64,000 bases of DNA, taken from Hydractinia symbiolongicarpus (Eukaryota; Cnidaria; Hydrozoa; Anthoathecata; Hydractiniidae). The position numbers were made by a program, and so were the translations under genes. Below, piece by piece: positions 12,776 to 25,862 of the stretch (positions are counted from its first letter, which is position 1; each line of letters begins with the position of its first letter). Under the pieces are notes generated by a model. The model made no database searches. It was not told the DNA's origin and saw only the letters and a list, made by a program, of their open reading frames with translations. The stretch is taken from NCBI RefSeq assembly GCF_029227915.1, contig NC_079876.1:26757828-26821827 (forward strand). Reading direction: 5' to 3'.

Positions 12776-13059
12776 TCATCTTACACATGTGATTACTTTC
12801 AAATGTTTATCAACTGAATAACTTTCGACTAAAGATTTAGCATAGAAGGAGATAAAAAAAATATTTACTTTAAATATTTTACCCCTTGTTCGCAAATGGC
12901 TTACTCCCAGAAATATACATAAAAATTCACAAAAAGTTTTTAGAATTAGAAAGTCCAATAAAAGTTAGAAAAGTCACAAAATTTCAGGGTCTAATAAGTA
13001 GTACAAAACAAGATATTGAAAAAAGAAGTAGTTTTCCTAAAAAAATGTTTCAAATAAAA

Positions 13060-13440
13060 TCCAAACCAAGTCGTTGGGTGGCATTGTGTACTACTCCGTG
13101 TATACTAATCGATACACCGAGTCATAGAGGAAAGCCTATTAAAGGAACACTAATGTTTTCTAGTCATAGGAAAATCCATTCCAGAAATAATAATTGGTGT
13201 TCACTAATCCATACACCGAGTGAGTCATAGAGGGAAACCTATTTGTGCTTACTAAACTGTACTTCTATTCGTGTTCACTAATCCGTACATTGAGTCGTAT
13301 AGCCTACTCGGTGTGATTCGTGTTCACTAAACCATACGTGAGTTTAGAGTGGAACCTACTCGTGTTTACTAAACCCTACTTCTATTTGTGTTCACTAATC
13401 CATACACTGAGTCATGTGGCCTACTCGAGGTTACTCCAAC
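13060..13440 (+). repeat. degenerate minisatellite, TTCACTAATCCATACACYGAGTC unit
   Basis: Phrases like gtgttcactaatccatacac, gagtcatagagg and cctactcg recur at roughly 50-80 bp intervals at least five times. Copies are imperfect. No coding content is supported. Confidence 0.6.
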
Positions 13441-13750
13441 TCGCTTTGCTGTTTCATTTTTTTACCTCACTGGATACGAAATACGGTTTCTGGACACAAA
13501 ATATAGTTTGAGTTAAAAAAAGTTCGAGGCAAACGGTATTCGAATTATCCGCAGTTTGAAGAAGATTGTTGTTAAGCAAAACCCTTAGGCAATTGAAAAA
13601 TTTCGAATATATCTTTGCAATATACACGTTTACCACTTTATAACAAACTTACTAGTTACCTTTCAAAAAATTTAAAAACTTTTATTAGTTGTAAGAATGT
13701 AAAAAAATTAATGAGAAACTCTTTTCAAACATGCTTCCCATCCAACACAT

Positions 13751-13892
13751 TCTCTAGGCAAAATATACTAATATAGTATAAGTGTATTCCGTCCTTAGTA
13801 ATACATATGCGGTATACTTACGGACAGGTTAATTAATACATATACGGTATATTTACGGCAAAGTCAATTAATACATACACAGTATATTTACA
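13751..13892 (+). repeat. left arm of a 16.4-kb inverted repeat, with three internal direct units
   Basis: Positions 13751-13854 match the reverse complement of 30079-30182 with about nine mismatches over 104 bp (shared start aggcaaaatatactaatata). The arm contains an AATACATAYRCGGTATAYTTACGG unit repeated three times (about 13800, 13832, 13870). The arrangement is that of transposon terminal inverted repeats around the KDZ gene. Flanks (caacacat on the left, ttggcctg on the right) show no obvious target duplication, so the exact ends are uncertain. Confidence 0.7.
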
Positions 13893-13974
13893 AAACGGAA
13901 GGTGCCATTATGGACAGCAGGATCAATCCTGCCAGCGTAGCTAGGGTTGTTGTTATCAGGTTATTTTTTCGATG

Positions 13975-14480
13975 AACAAGAAGTTTCTGCACGTAACGAA
14001 GCTAGCTAGTTTAGCTATTTAAATTTATTTTAGCTAACTCATGTAACTGCTGGATAAGCTAGCTAGTGCAGCTAGTATAGCTAATGTAGTGGGTTTGCTG
14101 TGTACTGGTGTGGCTAGAGCTAGCTAGCTAGCTAGCTATTCTTAAGTCTCCAATAGTGCTCACCATACTTTATATATTAGTTTTCGGAAATTATTTTAGC
14201 CAGGCAACGGACATCCTTCTTCACTTCTTCCACTCTCTCCCTCCCCACCACTAATAATATTTTTAGGTTTTTGCCACCATCTAGAGCCCCCTGAGAGGGT
14301 GACATATAATACATAGCAACTATTTGGTTTTCCATTATAATTAGCTAGCTGGCTATGCTAGCTTTTATTGTTAAGGCATAAAATTGAGTGAAGTCAGAGA
14401 TAACACACAATTGAGGAATCCCCCAAATTCCACATTTATAAAATTATATATATATAGCTATATATAGCTATATATATATA
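13975..14480. repeat. GCTAGC-rich subterminal cluster 3 and TATA-rich tract
   Basis: GCTAGC and TAGCTAGC words are dense at 14000-14140 and 14340-14365, followed by a (TA)n/AGCTATATATAG tract at 14440-14480. The cluster begins about 220 bp inside the left inverted repeat and ends about 490 bp upstream of the KDZ start codon. Such clusters may serve as transposase binding arrays (inference). No gene is seen between 13893 and 14970. Confidence 0.55.
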
Positions 14481-14970
14481 CTATGTATTTATAGACTTGT
14501 AGAAATCCTGGGGGATTCCCAGCACTTTGCTAGTTCATTTATATACATAAGTGGCACACTGTTGTTGCACATCTGGTCACTGTGCAACGTCACTTTTCTC
14601 TATTTTTCTCATTCTACATTCATGACAATGATTAATTTATGACCAGGCAGTATGAGAATCCTGGTTATATAGCTAGCTAACACCCTGATCATGGAATATA
14701 TTTACACCAAAGTGTAATTTTATATTGGGTGGGGTGTATACCGATACACTTCAATTTGCAAAGCTGTTTGAACATTGGGGTGAATAGTCTTTTTTGATTT
14801 GCCCTGAATGAAATCCTTGTGGATTTTCCCGGGAGGATCTTGGTATATATCACGTTTGTGTGTGGCAAAAATATAAAGTTTGTTTTTGTGATCATTTTGG
14901 TTCTGCAATCTTCACACATTAAACAAAACATATATATCTATTTTTATTTTGAAGTATATATATTGATGGA

Positions 14971-17900
14971 ATGGACAGGAAGCTCAAGAAACATGAAAAG
15001 GGAGAGGGGTCGTCTTCAAATGTACAAAGTCAACAGATATTATTGGGGGTGATTAAAGAAAATGAGGAAAAAGAAAAGGTAAAAGAAATAGAAAGAAAAG
15101 AGGTAAAGAAAATAGAAAAGGCAAAGAAAGCAATGGAAAGTGCCATTGTTAATTATTCTAAAAAGTCAACCAAAAGGAAAAAAAAGACAGTTGGTATATT
15201 GCTGGAAATGCAAAGGTGGAAAATAAAGCTGTCAGACGTAAAGGGGGTCCAAGTATTAACCTAATCCTTTGTTACAAGGTAATAAGTATATATTCACTAA
15301 AGTATATATTGAATAGAAAATTTATACACAGAAAGAAGATAAGAGCACTATTTGTTATTGTTACTGTTGTTTTGTACATTATATTTTGTATATATATACT
15401 ATTTATTCTGTCAATTTTTTAAATCTTTTTTTTAAACCATGATTTGTTTTAGAATCAAGTTCAGAAGAAGACATTAGTTCGAGTGCTGGAGTTTTTGGTG
15501 ATAATGGAGAGAGCAACGACTCAAGTATCAAAGGTATGTAATATAAAATATTAATAAAGCTAACAAAAAGTGGAACGGGTATAAGGGATATTGGTTCAAA
15601 TCCAATTCATCTAAACCAGATGGTAGCTCAATGCTAGAGCATTGTACTTGCCTTTCCACACTGATTGCACATTTTTTTGACAGTGTTTTATATGTATGTA
15701 GTACTAGATCAAATGTTAGAGGGAATATCAGCTGTGTCCACAGAGGATAATGCATGGAATATCCGCATTTCAAGAGCAGAATCTAACTGGGCAGATGCTA
15801 GACAGACTTTATTGTCGAGTATGATGGAACGTAAAGTCCCTAACACAGATGTATGCATGAATTGTGGAAAAAATCCAACTTCGATTGCATGCAATGATTG
15901 TGCACCTTACTGCAACTTTTGTGCGGCATGTGATTACGCGTTGCACCAAATGGATCCATTTCATAATAGAAAGGCTTTTAATGAAAACTGTTATGTCTCG
16001 CTTCGTGCCAGAGAGTCATTTCATAATATGCAAGTTATCATCATTGGTACGCCCTGTTGTTTTACTGTAAAGTTAGGAATTGATGTAAACAAGTCGGTGT
16101 GATTTGTTTTGTTTTTTCCTATAGAAAAAACGTTTTCCCTTCCCATGAGCAGATGTACACAATGCCATCATCGCTGCAGTCAGTGTGAAATCCAAATGTC
16201 CGACAGTTTAATCGCAGTTATCACCACAAATGGTATTATGCAATTCATCTATATTGTCCATATGTAATATTTAGTACTGTTTTTGTAGATTATCTCCTCA
16301 GTTTTGGATATGATATAATTATTCCTTATCTTTCTGTTATTTTTATCAGGAAGATTTGATTTAAACATGCACTCTGTGCATTGCTGTCAATGTGATCATC
16401 TAACTGATCCATTTACCCTACCATTTCTGATACAATCAAGATATTGGCCGGCATCCTTAAAGCATATCAACTGTGTGTACCATGAAAACTGCTTTGAGAT
16501 GTGGGATCGATTTTCCAAAAGAATGCCTGGTTCATCTCTCAATAGCTTCACCCGCAGTCTTGAAGACATTTCGAGTAAAAACGGGAGGGTTAGTGTTGAG
16601 AGGCTGATATTTATTCAAGCCTTCTCTTTGTCTGTATAAAATGCGAGAGCTAAAATCACAAAATTAAAATTTGATGAAGTTTTGTTTTGCTTTAGTTTTC
16701 CATTAGGCCAGAGACACCTTTATTTATTTTTAGAAAAATGTTGTTAGCCCTGTTTTGTTCAAACGAACTTACAGAGAGTGGTGTTATATTAATTATGAAC
16801 TATCGAAAGTGGAAAGGAAAAACTTATTTCAATGCCCATCATGCTATAATCAACAACATTCTTGTCACGTTGATGGAAACAGTAAATTATACCGATATAA
16901 ATCTTCAGGGCGGTATGTTATCACTTTTGTTTAATTAAGCGAAGTACGTTATGCAGAACATTTTTTATAATAAATTTAAGTAATGTCATGTGTTATATTT
17001 ATTCAGAGCCTCTGGGGAATCTTATTATCAGGGATTGTTCATTGCTAAAAACGTAGCTGTTGACGCTCATTTAGACTTGTTAAATTTGTACAAGAAAGGA
17101 TCTTTTACGAAGGTATTTACCTTTTGCGCCAAACTTTTAACTCGAATTAATGTGGTTTTGAGCTTGATTGTAGAGTATTGATTTTGACTTTGCTTTCAGC
17201 AACCAGTACATTGCGGTAATAGTACCCTTAAAGCAGCTCAAGATACAATTAGGAAAAAGCAGCTCTTGATGAGACTGGCCTTGAATACTGCGTATGCCGA
17301 CATGCTGTAGAACAGAAAGCTGTGAACATGTTCAGAGGAGAGATATTTGGTTATGCTCACTTTTTGCAGAAAACATTTATGATAGAGCAACATCCCCAGT
17401 TTATGTGGTACGATGTGATGTGCAAGTACTGGGTGTGGTTAAAATCTAATGACCCATTTCTTGCAGAACAAATGCAACCAGCTTTATCAGTAATGCATGG
17501 GAAAATCCACAAGCTTTCCTGTCAGGTGTTATATTCTGCGATTTTTATTGCATAATAGTATTCTTGTCAATGTTTAATGAAAAGAAATGTACTTAATGAC
17601 TGTTGTTTGATGTCTTGAAGCAAAATCAAAAGAGAAACATTCTTAATTCACGTAAATATTAATGGAACTATCTCGTCTCATTGTTATGTTTAATTCATTG
17701 GGTTTATTTTAATTTAGATAAAATGGGGAGGAAGGTGGCAGGTTGGAGCAGCAATGTCTACTGGAGAGGAGGCTGAACAAGTCAATAGTTACCTTTCACG
17801 TATCGGTAATGTCACCAATTACATGTTAAAACAAAGTATGTGTTTTATATAGTTATTTTTTATTAACATTGCCAGCCTAATTGCTTTGCCAGAATTGTTA

Positions 17901-19644
17901 CCTACATTTGTGGAAAATGACATAACTACGTATGACGTATCTATGTTTGCTTAGACCGCGAAGACTACATTACAGAATTCGCGATGGACTGGAACGAGCG
18001 TAAAATTGATCTTTTACCTGAGTCATTATTTAAAAGATGGAAAAGAGTAGGTATTCCAGTGCGAATAAAGTTAGAATTAACGTATAGACTTTTTCATTGT
18101 TATTTAAGTTGCATCCTTTCATATAATCATTTAGGCAAAAGAGAATATAAAGCGTTGTGAAGATGTGACAAGATCTTTATCGCAGGAAAATAACATAGAT
18201 ATTTCGGACAGATCACTGCAAGGTTTAATTGAGGAGGTGAAATGCTGGGCAGCAAGTACGATTTCGTCAGTTATTGCTCTATGATTATTGAATTGATTTG
18301 TTCTATGTCACAACTTATGACAAAATATTTCTAGGTACAAAAACAAGCACGTCTATGAAGATAACATTCAAAAGTTGTTACCCGTGTCATATTTGGTCAA
18401 AGGAAACGAAAAGAATGCTTCGGTTATTCTTGGCAAGTATAAGCTGCTCCTTTCTAGCATCAAGGAGAAAGACACTTCCTTCGATGTCTCGTCGTTCAAC
18501 GCAAGAGTAAATTTGGCCAACAAAATTATTGATGAAATTGTACGTTTAATCGATCAATGTAACTTTGAAATATCAATGAAAGCGGCTTCTATGAATAAAT
18601 TAGCGAGTAAGTTTGATATCACAGAACGAGCATTTTTTAAAGTAATTATAGCATCATTAACACTGAACACTACATACATAAAACGTCATCAGTGCTTCAA
18701 CCTTACTTTTGTCATAGGCACCAGCAAACAAAGGATACGGCTCCGACGTATTTTAGACAAAGAACGAGAAAAAGTTAAAACGTTTGTCCAAGATTATAAC
18801 TCATTGATAGAGACATGCGGCATAAACAGAGAAAAGATAACTAGTACTGATAACGCAATTCGAGGGGAAGGTTATTGTGTTATTTATCGTTAAATCCCGT
18901 AAAACTCAATAATTCTTAGTCGTTGTTGTTTAGAGAAGGTAGAATAACAACGTATTCGATCTTCATGCACAGGTTCAATTAGTATGAAGAAAGCTGTTGT
19001 TGATGCATCCATGGAGAAACGTCGCAATGAAGAAGAAGTGACTTTAACAATTAAAGAAATGGCGCGATATATTCAACATTATGTGAATACGAAAGATACC
19101 TTGCTAAACGAGACACAATTATTGGAGTCATCTGACAGGGGTTAGGGAAAGTTATCCTAAGATATAATAACATTTACTGCAGTGATGATTACGTAAATGG
19201 TAATGTCAAACCTTTTCTTTCTAGGTAGAGCTGATGACATCGCTCCACAATTGCATCAGGTATGTACAAATGGAAAAAAAATTACTTCCTTGCATTTATA
19301 TTACCTTTCCTAAATTTTAATCATATTGATCATAGGATAAACTGAACAGGGCTACGCTTGCTGTCCTTCACAGAAGTATGCAAAATGTGCAAAACTGTCT
19401 GGATAAGGCGTATATGCATTTTAAAAAGGTAACAGGATGTAACATGGAAGCTACGGAGATGAATTGCGACAGTAGTAGCGATGAGGAACTTGATGCTGAT
19501 TTCGAAATTTTGTCAGAGTCCGAAGATGAATTTGTCTCAGACAAAGAAATAGAAGATCTAGGAGACGACGAAAACGATTTTGACGAGCCTGGGAATACGG
19601 AAAACCAAGATGATGAATTAGTTTCGATTTTGCTTAGCTTTTAA
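14971..19644 (+). CDS. KDZ-type transposase, 16 exons, two single-base frame breaks (copy 2)
   Basis: Exons read as 14971-15193, 15453-15533, 15702-16046, 16125-16232, 16350-16588, 16734-16912, 17007-17112, 17200-17525, 17718-17835, 17955-18046, 18135-18255, 18335-18606, 18718-18870, 18973-19140, 19225-19259 and 19336-19644. All introns are GT...AG. They total 2875 nt and become a multiple of three if one A is added in each of two A5 runs (17254-17258, 18339-18343), giving about 958 residues. Order: lysine-rich N-terminus; zinc cluster (CMNCG...CNDCAPYCNFC...CDYALHQMDPFH); CxC motifs (CTQCHHRCSQC, HCCQCD); CPSCYNQQHSCHVDGN; CRHAVEQKAVNMFRGEIFGY; YDVMCKYW; QPALSVMHGKIH; STGEEAEQVNSYLS; coiled coil; Asp/Glu-rich tail. 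The family is Kyakuja-Dileera-Zisupton. Likely catalytic residues are the D of HVDGN, the D of YDVMCK and the E of TGEEAEQ (family knowledge, not tested). Confidence 0.85.
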
Positions 19645-21300
19645 ATTTTTCTACTTTATTTTTCCTTTGTAAATTCATTTTTAGTGAAATAATTGTAATA
19701 TATCGTAAAATGACTTTTTTGATGGGCTTATATTCAATATATCTCAGCATTTTCAACCTCGCTAACTAAAATTTGTACCGCTATTTCGAATCCCGCTATC
19801 CCGCTATCGATCTTATTCTTAGACCCAGAGAAACTGTAAAATCATTAAATAATTATCCTCATTCTGCTTTAGATATCTTAGAGACCTTTTAAGTTATACC
19901 GCAACTTCTCAAGCAAATTAAAACCGAGCTATCTCGCATTTTCTCAGATCTGCATACGAAGCCATACAAACCGTTTTTTAAAGTAGGAGGGCCTGCATAC
20001 AGAACTTCCAACATGCAATAGGTGAAATCGATTAGTACTCAATTACAAACAAAAAAGGCATGGTTAATTCCTATTTTAATTTTATAATCATCGCTTTAGT
20101 TAAAAACAATTTTTTGAGGAAACTTAAAATCTATATCTCGTTTATAGAAGCAATTCATCTTAATTCATTTATCGTAATGGATAGTACATTATCAGATAAA
20201 ATTTTAACAATTATTTTTAGTATTAATTGTTACTATAATCTTCACAATCACATCATCAATCTTCACAATTTGATTAGGACTAGGTCGAAAACTCCGATGA
20301 CGGTAGAAATCAACTGACGATCTCATTATTCAGTTAGTTTTAAATAATCAATGAACCAAAGAGCCTACTGTAACACTATGTTCGCTTGTAACAGAACAAT
20401 TGGTTTAAAAATATGCTAGATTGTGTGTTGTGTTGCAACCGAATTACAATTCAACAACTAAATGGATTGTTCAACACACTATATGGAAAACGAGAGGGAA
20501 TAAAACACACTGACTGATCTTTCTGGCAAATACGTTCGTTGTCTAAGTTTTTGTAGAAGAACAATCGTTTAATGTCCACATTTTTGGCCTGGTTTATCTG
20601 GAGGTGTAAAGCAATCCCGTCACTGTGATGTGACACTAAGGGTCTGTGAGAAGTGAAATTCGGGATATCGGCTAATCAAACGTTATTTTATTTATCTATT
20701 TCAAGCGTACGATTTTTGTCCTGCCAAGACGGAGTTTTGATTGTGAGTAATTTATGAGATGTTTCTTATCCTTACAGACAATTTTTCGTCTTGGTAGGCT
20801 GTTTCCATAAAAAGGTGAAGGAAGTAGCAAGTTACGCTGTTTGTTGGCTTACTCTAGTAATCGTCGCGCCCCGGGTGACATATAAACAGCTTTATGCACT
20901 TCGCTGTAAAAAGTTTCTGTGTCTGTGTATTCTTGGAGGTTTGTTTAATTCACAGATTTTACCTGCAACTTGCAACAACAACATAAAATTAACACTCCTC
21001 CCTCACCAATACGTCCTTGACAACCAAAATCAGTATAAATGAAACGGTAACCTTTGTAGTTTTAATATTACGAACCACTGTTATGCTTGCTGTCAGCAGC
21101 TCCAAAGCATTTAGGAAATTGTCATCGTTCACTGGTTTTGCTTATGAAAAGTTTTCTCTTAAGTTTCTGGACGCTTGGTATACTCACCACATAATCAGTC
21201 AGAGATAAAGCATGGCATATGGGAACAATAAAACGACCTATTGTTACACTATGGACGCGGTATTGCTACATCAAACTTTCCATTTATTCGCCAGTTGCTA
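19645..21300. other. no supported gene
   Basis: AT-rich sequence downstream of the KDZ gene. Between about 19790 and 20050 one frame reads fairly coding-like (KPYKPFFKVGGPAYRT) but is broken by several stops and matches nothing I recognise. A short phrase, cctaYtgtWacactatg, occurs at both ~20370 and ~21240. Small open frames at 20060-21210 are unsupported. Confidence 0.4.
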
Positions 21301-22129
21301 CCGTAATTATTCTAATTTAGTGCGGATAACCATTTTTGCGAATTTTTAATAATTTTTTGCCGTCTAATTAATAGTGCGGGTAAAGTATTGGTCAAGATTT
21401 CCTCTAATTATGTTGCGGATTGACTACAACATAAATTTACAATGTTAAAGGATGTCTTCGTCAACATCAGCATTATCTTCAAGCATTTCCAATTTTTTTT
21501 TTTTAAAAAGGAACCATTTCGAACTTTATCTTTGTAATGCCGCAGACAGCAAAAGATCTTTTTACCATCTCGGTGTCGAGTGGAATGGTGTTGTAAGCTT
21601 CCTCTACCCAATCAAACATATCTTGACGACTGGGTGGAGGAATTTGATCATGCTTTTCAATCATTTTGCTACGTACGCAACCCAGTATTTCCTTATCATG
21701 CCTGTAGACGGCTTGTTGATGCAGACATCCATAGGCTGACACTTGGAAGTGCAGCCAGCAGGATCTCTTGGGGTATATGATTTGTATTTACATTTCAAAC
21801 TTCAAACGAAAATCTTTTTTTTCAAAAACATTGGCTGAGATTGAAAAATTTGAGGGGAAAAGGAAAAAAAAGGAAGATAAGCGGAATACAAAAATGAATT
21901 AAATGGACAAAAATGAAACAAATAAATGGGAAAAATAAGAAAAATAAAAGATTAAAAAGATAGATGTTATTTTATCCCCTCTAATTTAATGCGGTAATGA
22001 CTAAATTTCCCTTTAAATTTTTGTGCGGGCTTAAGTGGACGATATGACGGTAATATATCTCCTCTTATTATTACTGCGGCATACCATAATAATAATTTTT
22101 TCAGTCACACTAAATTAGAAACATTACGG
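21301..22129 (-). mobile_element. internally deleted pogo-type element retaining a transposase C-terminus
   Basis: The ends ccgtaattattctaatttag (21301) and the reverse complement of 22105-22129 (ccgtaatgtttctaatttag) form an imperfect terminal inverted repeat. Subterminal copies of CTAATTTARTGCGG occur at both sides (21312, 21362, 21402; 21980, 22015). Inside, the minus strand encodes DMFDWVEEAYNTIP...VKRSFAVCGIT, typical of the C-terminal end of pogo/CENP-B-like transposases, and in a shifted frame an acidic LEMLEDNADVDEDIL tail (to about 21441). The remaining transposase is missing. Target-site duplication is not clear. Confidence 0.6.
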
Positions 22130-23454
22130 TTGATATCTTAATTTTATAGCTAGCTTTTCTTCCGCACTAATTGGTTCCCTTAAACGTCTTGTTTATTTCG
22201 CTGTATGAAGGGTCTCACTTTTTCCATTAGCTCCTAAAAAGTAATTTATCTTAAAGTTTGATCGGGTAAGGAGAAATTTCAGCTCTGATGTCATATTAAA
22301 AATTGCCGTCTGTAAGTGTCTGTATTCATGCGTAAATATATTTGGAACTCTTTTTGGTCCTTAAGCGTAAATCTTGAGGAATATTATTGCATGTCAGCCA
22401 CAGTTTGATCTCTTTATTTTGACTTCTCTTTAAGCTTGTTTTAGAATGAATGGGTTATAAAAATTTCGCGCCCACAATCCTTTTTTTATTTTTAGTTATC
22501 GGTCATTTAATGTAGGCTTGATACCGAAGTTGAAAGTAGTTGCCTTTGCTAAAATTACTGAAATTAATTCCGCAATTTTTGAGTAATGTAGTCATCTGCA
22601 AATATTTACCCTTACGGCATTTTGTTTAAAAACCTGTTGTTCAAAATTCTCGCTGCACAATTTTGAACTGCAATTAAAATTTACGTTTTCCATGGCACGG
22701 AGCAGATTTCTGTTTTTATGCTTTAACGCTTTATAATTCTAAGATAGGATAGGAATAAGAATACTCGTTTTTTTTTAATTGAGGCTTAATGCTGTTTACA
22801 TGTTGCTTATTTAAGTTAGGTCTGCTGGTGCACCAATTAAAATCACACTTTTTTTTTCACTTACTACAGGCTGGCTGCTGCTTACAAGCTGCTCCGCTTT
22901 TTGAAGAATTTTAGACACACAAACCTTACAAAAGGGGTGCAAATGCAGGATCAGGATTTAAATGCTCGTTTAGATGAGACTGTATTCATCCTCCTGTTCC
23001 CTTCAAGAATCGATTCGCCGGCATGCGCTGCTTTTTCTTCTTTTACCTGCTAGACAAGGACCAATCAGTTCATCAAATATGTAATTTTGATTGTATAAAT
23101 ATCTTTCTATACTTTAGTTATTTACAGGTAAAATAATATCATCTTCAACATAGATACATAAACATAAATATATAAATATACATTCCAACAATGTACAGCG
23201 ATAATGAGCGAGCGCATGTATGTATAAAATAAATATACATATATACATATAAAAACGTTATATATGGCATATAAAAGATATGTTATAAATAATCCTGCTA
23301 GATAATAATTTTACATAAAAATCTATTGCCCAACACAGTTAAAAGTCAGCATTCTTGTTGACAATGACTAAAAAAGCTAAGCTAAAAAGCTAAAAAAGTT
23401 AAAAATCTTCCAATCTGATACAAAATATAAAAGTGATATCAAATCTAAATAATC
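22130..23454. other. no supported gene
   Basis: AT-rich DNA. The stretch 22865-23060 has higher GC (gctgctgcttacaagctgctccgc, cctgttcccttcaagaatcg) but no open frame or RNA signature I can support. TA-rich low complexity lies at 23150-23290, just past the 3' end of the minus-strand zinc-cluster gene. Confidence 0.4.
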
Positions 23455-24544
23455 CTAATTCACGCTGATTGGTTGAAAAAGGTTAAATGCATTTCCAACA
23501 CCATCCCTGTCATCATTATCACTGTCGTCGTCGCTATTCCGGTCCATCGTTTCCTGAAAATCAGGCGTCTCATCTAAATTCAGGAGAATCAGCAAGTGAG
23601 AAAATTATTTCAATAATTATACCTTAAGACGTAAGAATTAAAATCATTCAATTAAAAAAAACCTGGCAGACAGACAGAAAAATATACAAAAAACATTAGT
23701 GGTAATGAAAGCAGCAATTGTGGGAACATTGTTGAAAAACTAAATGAGAGTAACAATTAGGTTACTTGTTAGGTCTTCTTCCTCAGTCTCTTCTTCCTGA
23801 CTAACCACATTTTTGGCTGACTTTGGTGCGGATGTTGTAGCTGTCACTGAACATCAAATTTACATTTTATTTTTTCAGTTTGTGCTCTCATTGTTTAATC
23901 AAAAACTTTTTACAAATTTGAAAAGCTAAATACACAAAAATAAACAAAAATAAACAAAAGCAAGACTGACCATGCTGGGAATAAATTCCTTTTAAGAAAT
24001 CTAGCAAGGCTTTCCCATGAGTGTTCACCTTGTTTGTGTTTGGGCCCAACAATATTGCCTTAAATTTTCCCCATGGCTGCATGTCGACATACGTACATCC
24101 ATTTTTCTTTGATGCAAAAATGTTAAGAACGTCGTAGTTTAGAATACGAGCCATGTCAGCTGACTAAAATAGACTCTATACAGTAGTGTTGACATACTAT
24201 TAATATTTGAAGAATGGGAAGAAAAAGAATAACAATTACTGATTGCTAATATAAAAATAAAAAAGGTCTTCAGACTACACTCACGACAGATTTTATTTTC
24301 TTTTTGGCACGAAAAAGGTTGCAGGATTTATTGCCACTGGGTTTATCACCCTTCACAGTAAAAATGTGTTGACATTTATGACACTTTTTCTTAACAGGAG
24401 CATTCTCCTCTCCACATTCCTGACACCTCTAGAAACATTTGAATAATATAAATTACATAGTGACACTAATGATCTTGTACATTCTAAAAAACGAAATCTC
24501 CCAACTATACCTTTTTTGCTGCAACCTTTTTGGCCAAATGGCAT
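23455..24544 (-). CDS. small five-exon gene: Cys4 zinc-cluster protein with acidic C-terminus
   Basis: Minus-strand exons are 24544-24511 (MPFGQKGCSKK), 24428-24285, 24163-23971, 23846-23766 and 23573-23455 (TAG at 23457-23455). Exons 2 to 5 join in frame across GT...AG introns. Exon 2 carries CQECGEENAPVKKKCHKC, a CxxC-x10-CxxC zinc-ribbon-like cluster. Exon 3 is a compact domain (ILNYDVLNIFASKKNG, YVDMQPWGKFKAIL, GKALLDFLKGIY). Exons 4-5 are Glu/Asp/Ser-rich, ending FNLFQPISVN. The product would be about 190 residues. The joint of exon 1 to exon 2 is one base out of phase, at an A6 run in exon 1, so the first exon is tentative. The gene lies inside the inverted repeat, convergent with the KDZ transposase. 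It may be host or element cargo. Function unknown; a nucleic-acid or protein-binding role is a guess from the Cys4 cluster. Confidence 0.7.
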
Positions 24545-25862
24545 TTTAGGTAACTGCTGAAATCTTATAAAATCAAAAAAAATCAGACTTGAGAAAAGAA
24601 CGTTTGGTGCAACCAGACATTACAATAATTTTTAAAAAAAAAAGCAATAGGTTTATATCAAAATACTGTTTTTCGTGGTTTAACAGAAAAAAAATTTACA
24701 AAACGTTGTCTTTTAGATAATAGAAACAGTTAAAATTTGATGGTGTAAAGTACATAACCGTGTAACTGTAATAAATAACATATATATGGCTAAAAAATAA
24801 TTATTTGAGGAAACATATTTCAATAAAAAGAATTCCGCATAAATAAAATGTAAAACCATAATCCACCAAATACAAAATAAAAAAGTCTTCAATAATAATT
24901 TCTTCCCATTGTGTATGCTCTGTTTTAATATCTATTACAAGTCACGGTTCCAATTAGTTCTGATAAGCTTCTAAACAATTTTATCACGCATGAAAGTTAG
25001 TTAAACATTGTACAATGGTTGGTTTTTGCTATTAGATTTCAATCTTACAGATCATGCGATGTTATCCAGCAAGTTCTATTTTAAAGAAAATATCCATCTG
25101 ATTTCACCCAGAATTCCAACCGGCACAGACTTTTATTGCTATCATTGTTACTAAATATAAAAATACAGACCATGTCATTATATTGCAGTATTAACTTGAT
25201 TAGTGTTGTTTGCATAAAAAAATACAACTGTGCAAAAACTTTGATTGATTTCATAACAACATTGCAACACAATCACTAGATAATATGCCCCTGAGAGATT
25301 TAGTCACACCTAAAAATACTGTTTAAATAGAATGTGATAAACGTGACAAAAAACATGTGAGATCAACATGAGCATTCGCTTCAACAAACGAGATAGGAAA
25401 GTTTGGAGGTACAATGAGTTAACAAAGAGAATCTGCGAATAGCTTTTAAGAAACTTCTTCTTTATTAATAAAGTTTGTTTGATTTTGACCGAACAAACTT
25501 TTTTAATATGTTAAAACATAAACAATTTCAGCTTTATGCACAATGATCCAGTAAAATGACCTGATTAGTGAACAAAAGAATTTTTTTAAATTGCTATGAA
25601 AAAATGTCTAAAGCATGTTGAAAAAAAAAATGTGGAGGTTTACGCCATGAGTGTGCACGCTACCTCTAAGAAGCACAATAAGAACAGTAAATGGATAATG
25701 GATGCTGTGGAAGCATGCCGAGAATTCTTATTTTGAGTAAACAAGAAGCTAAGGTGCGACAGACTTTGTTTACATCAGTATCATGTGATTAAATATAAAG
25801 TTCCAACGAATCAGCAACATTACTGTATCATTGGTGATATGCTTAAATTTAATGGTGGTAAG
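24545..25862. other. no supported gene
   Basis: AT-rich sequence upstream of the zinc-cluster gene. It may contain that gene's promoter, but no clear TATA box or other element can be assigned. The open frame 25081-25272 (minus) is cysteine- and isoleucine-rich low-complexity translation without a motif. Confidence 0.4.

Noticed and set aside
12460-12788. Open frames on both strands
   Set aside because: They are translations of a tRNA-derived SINE.
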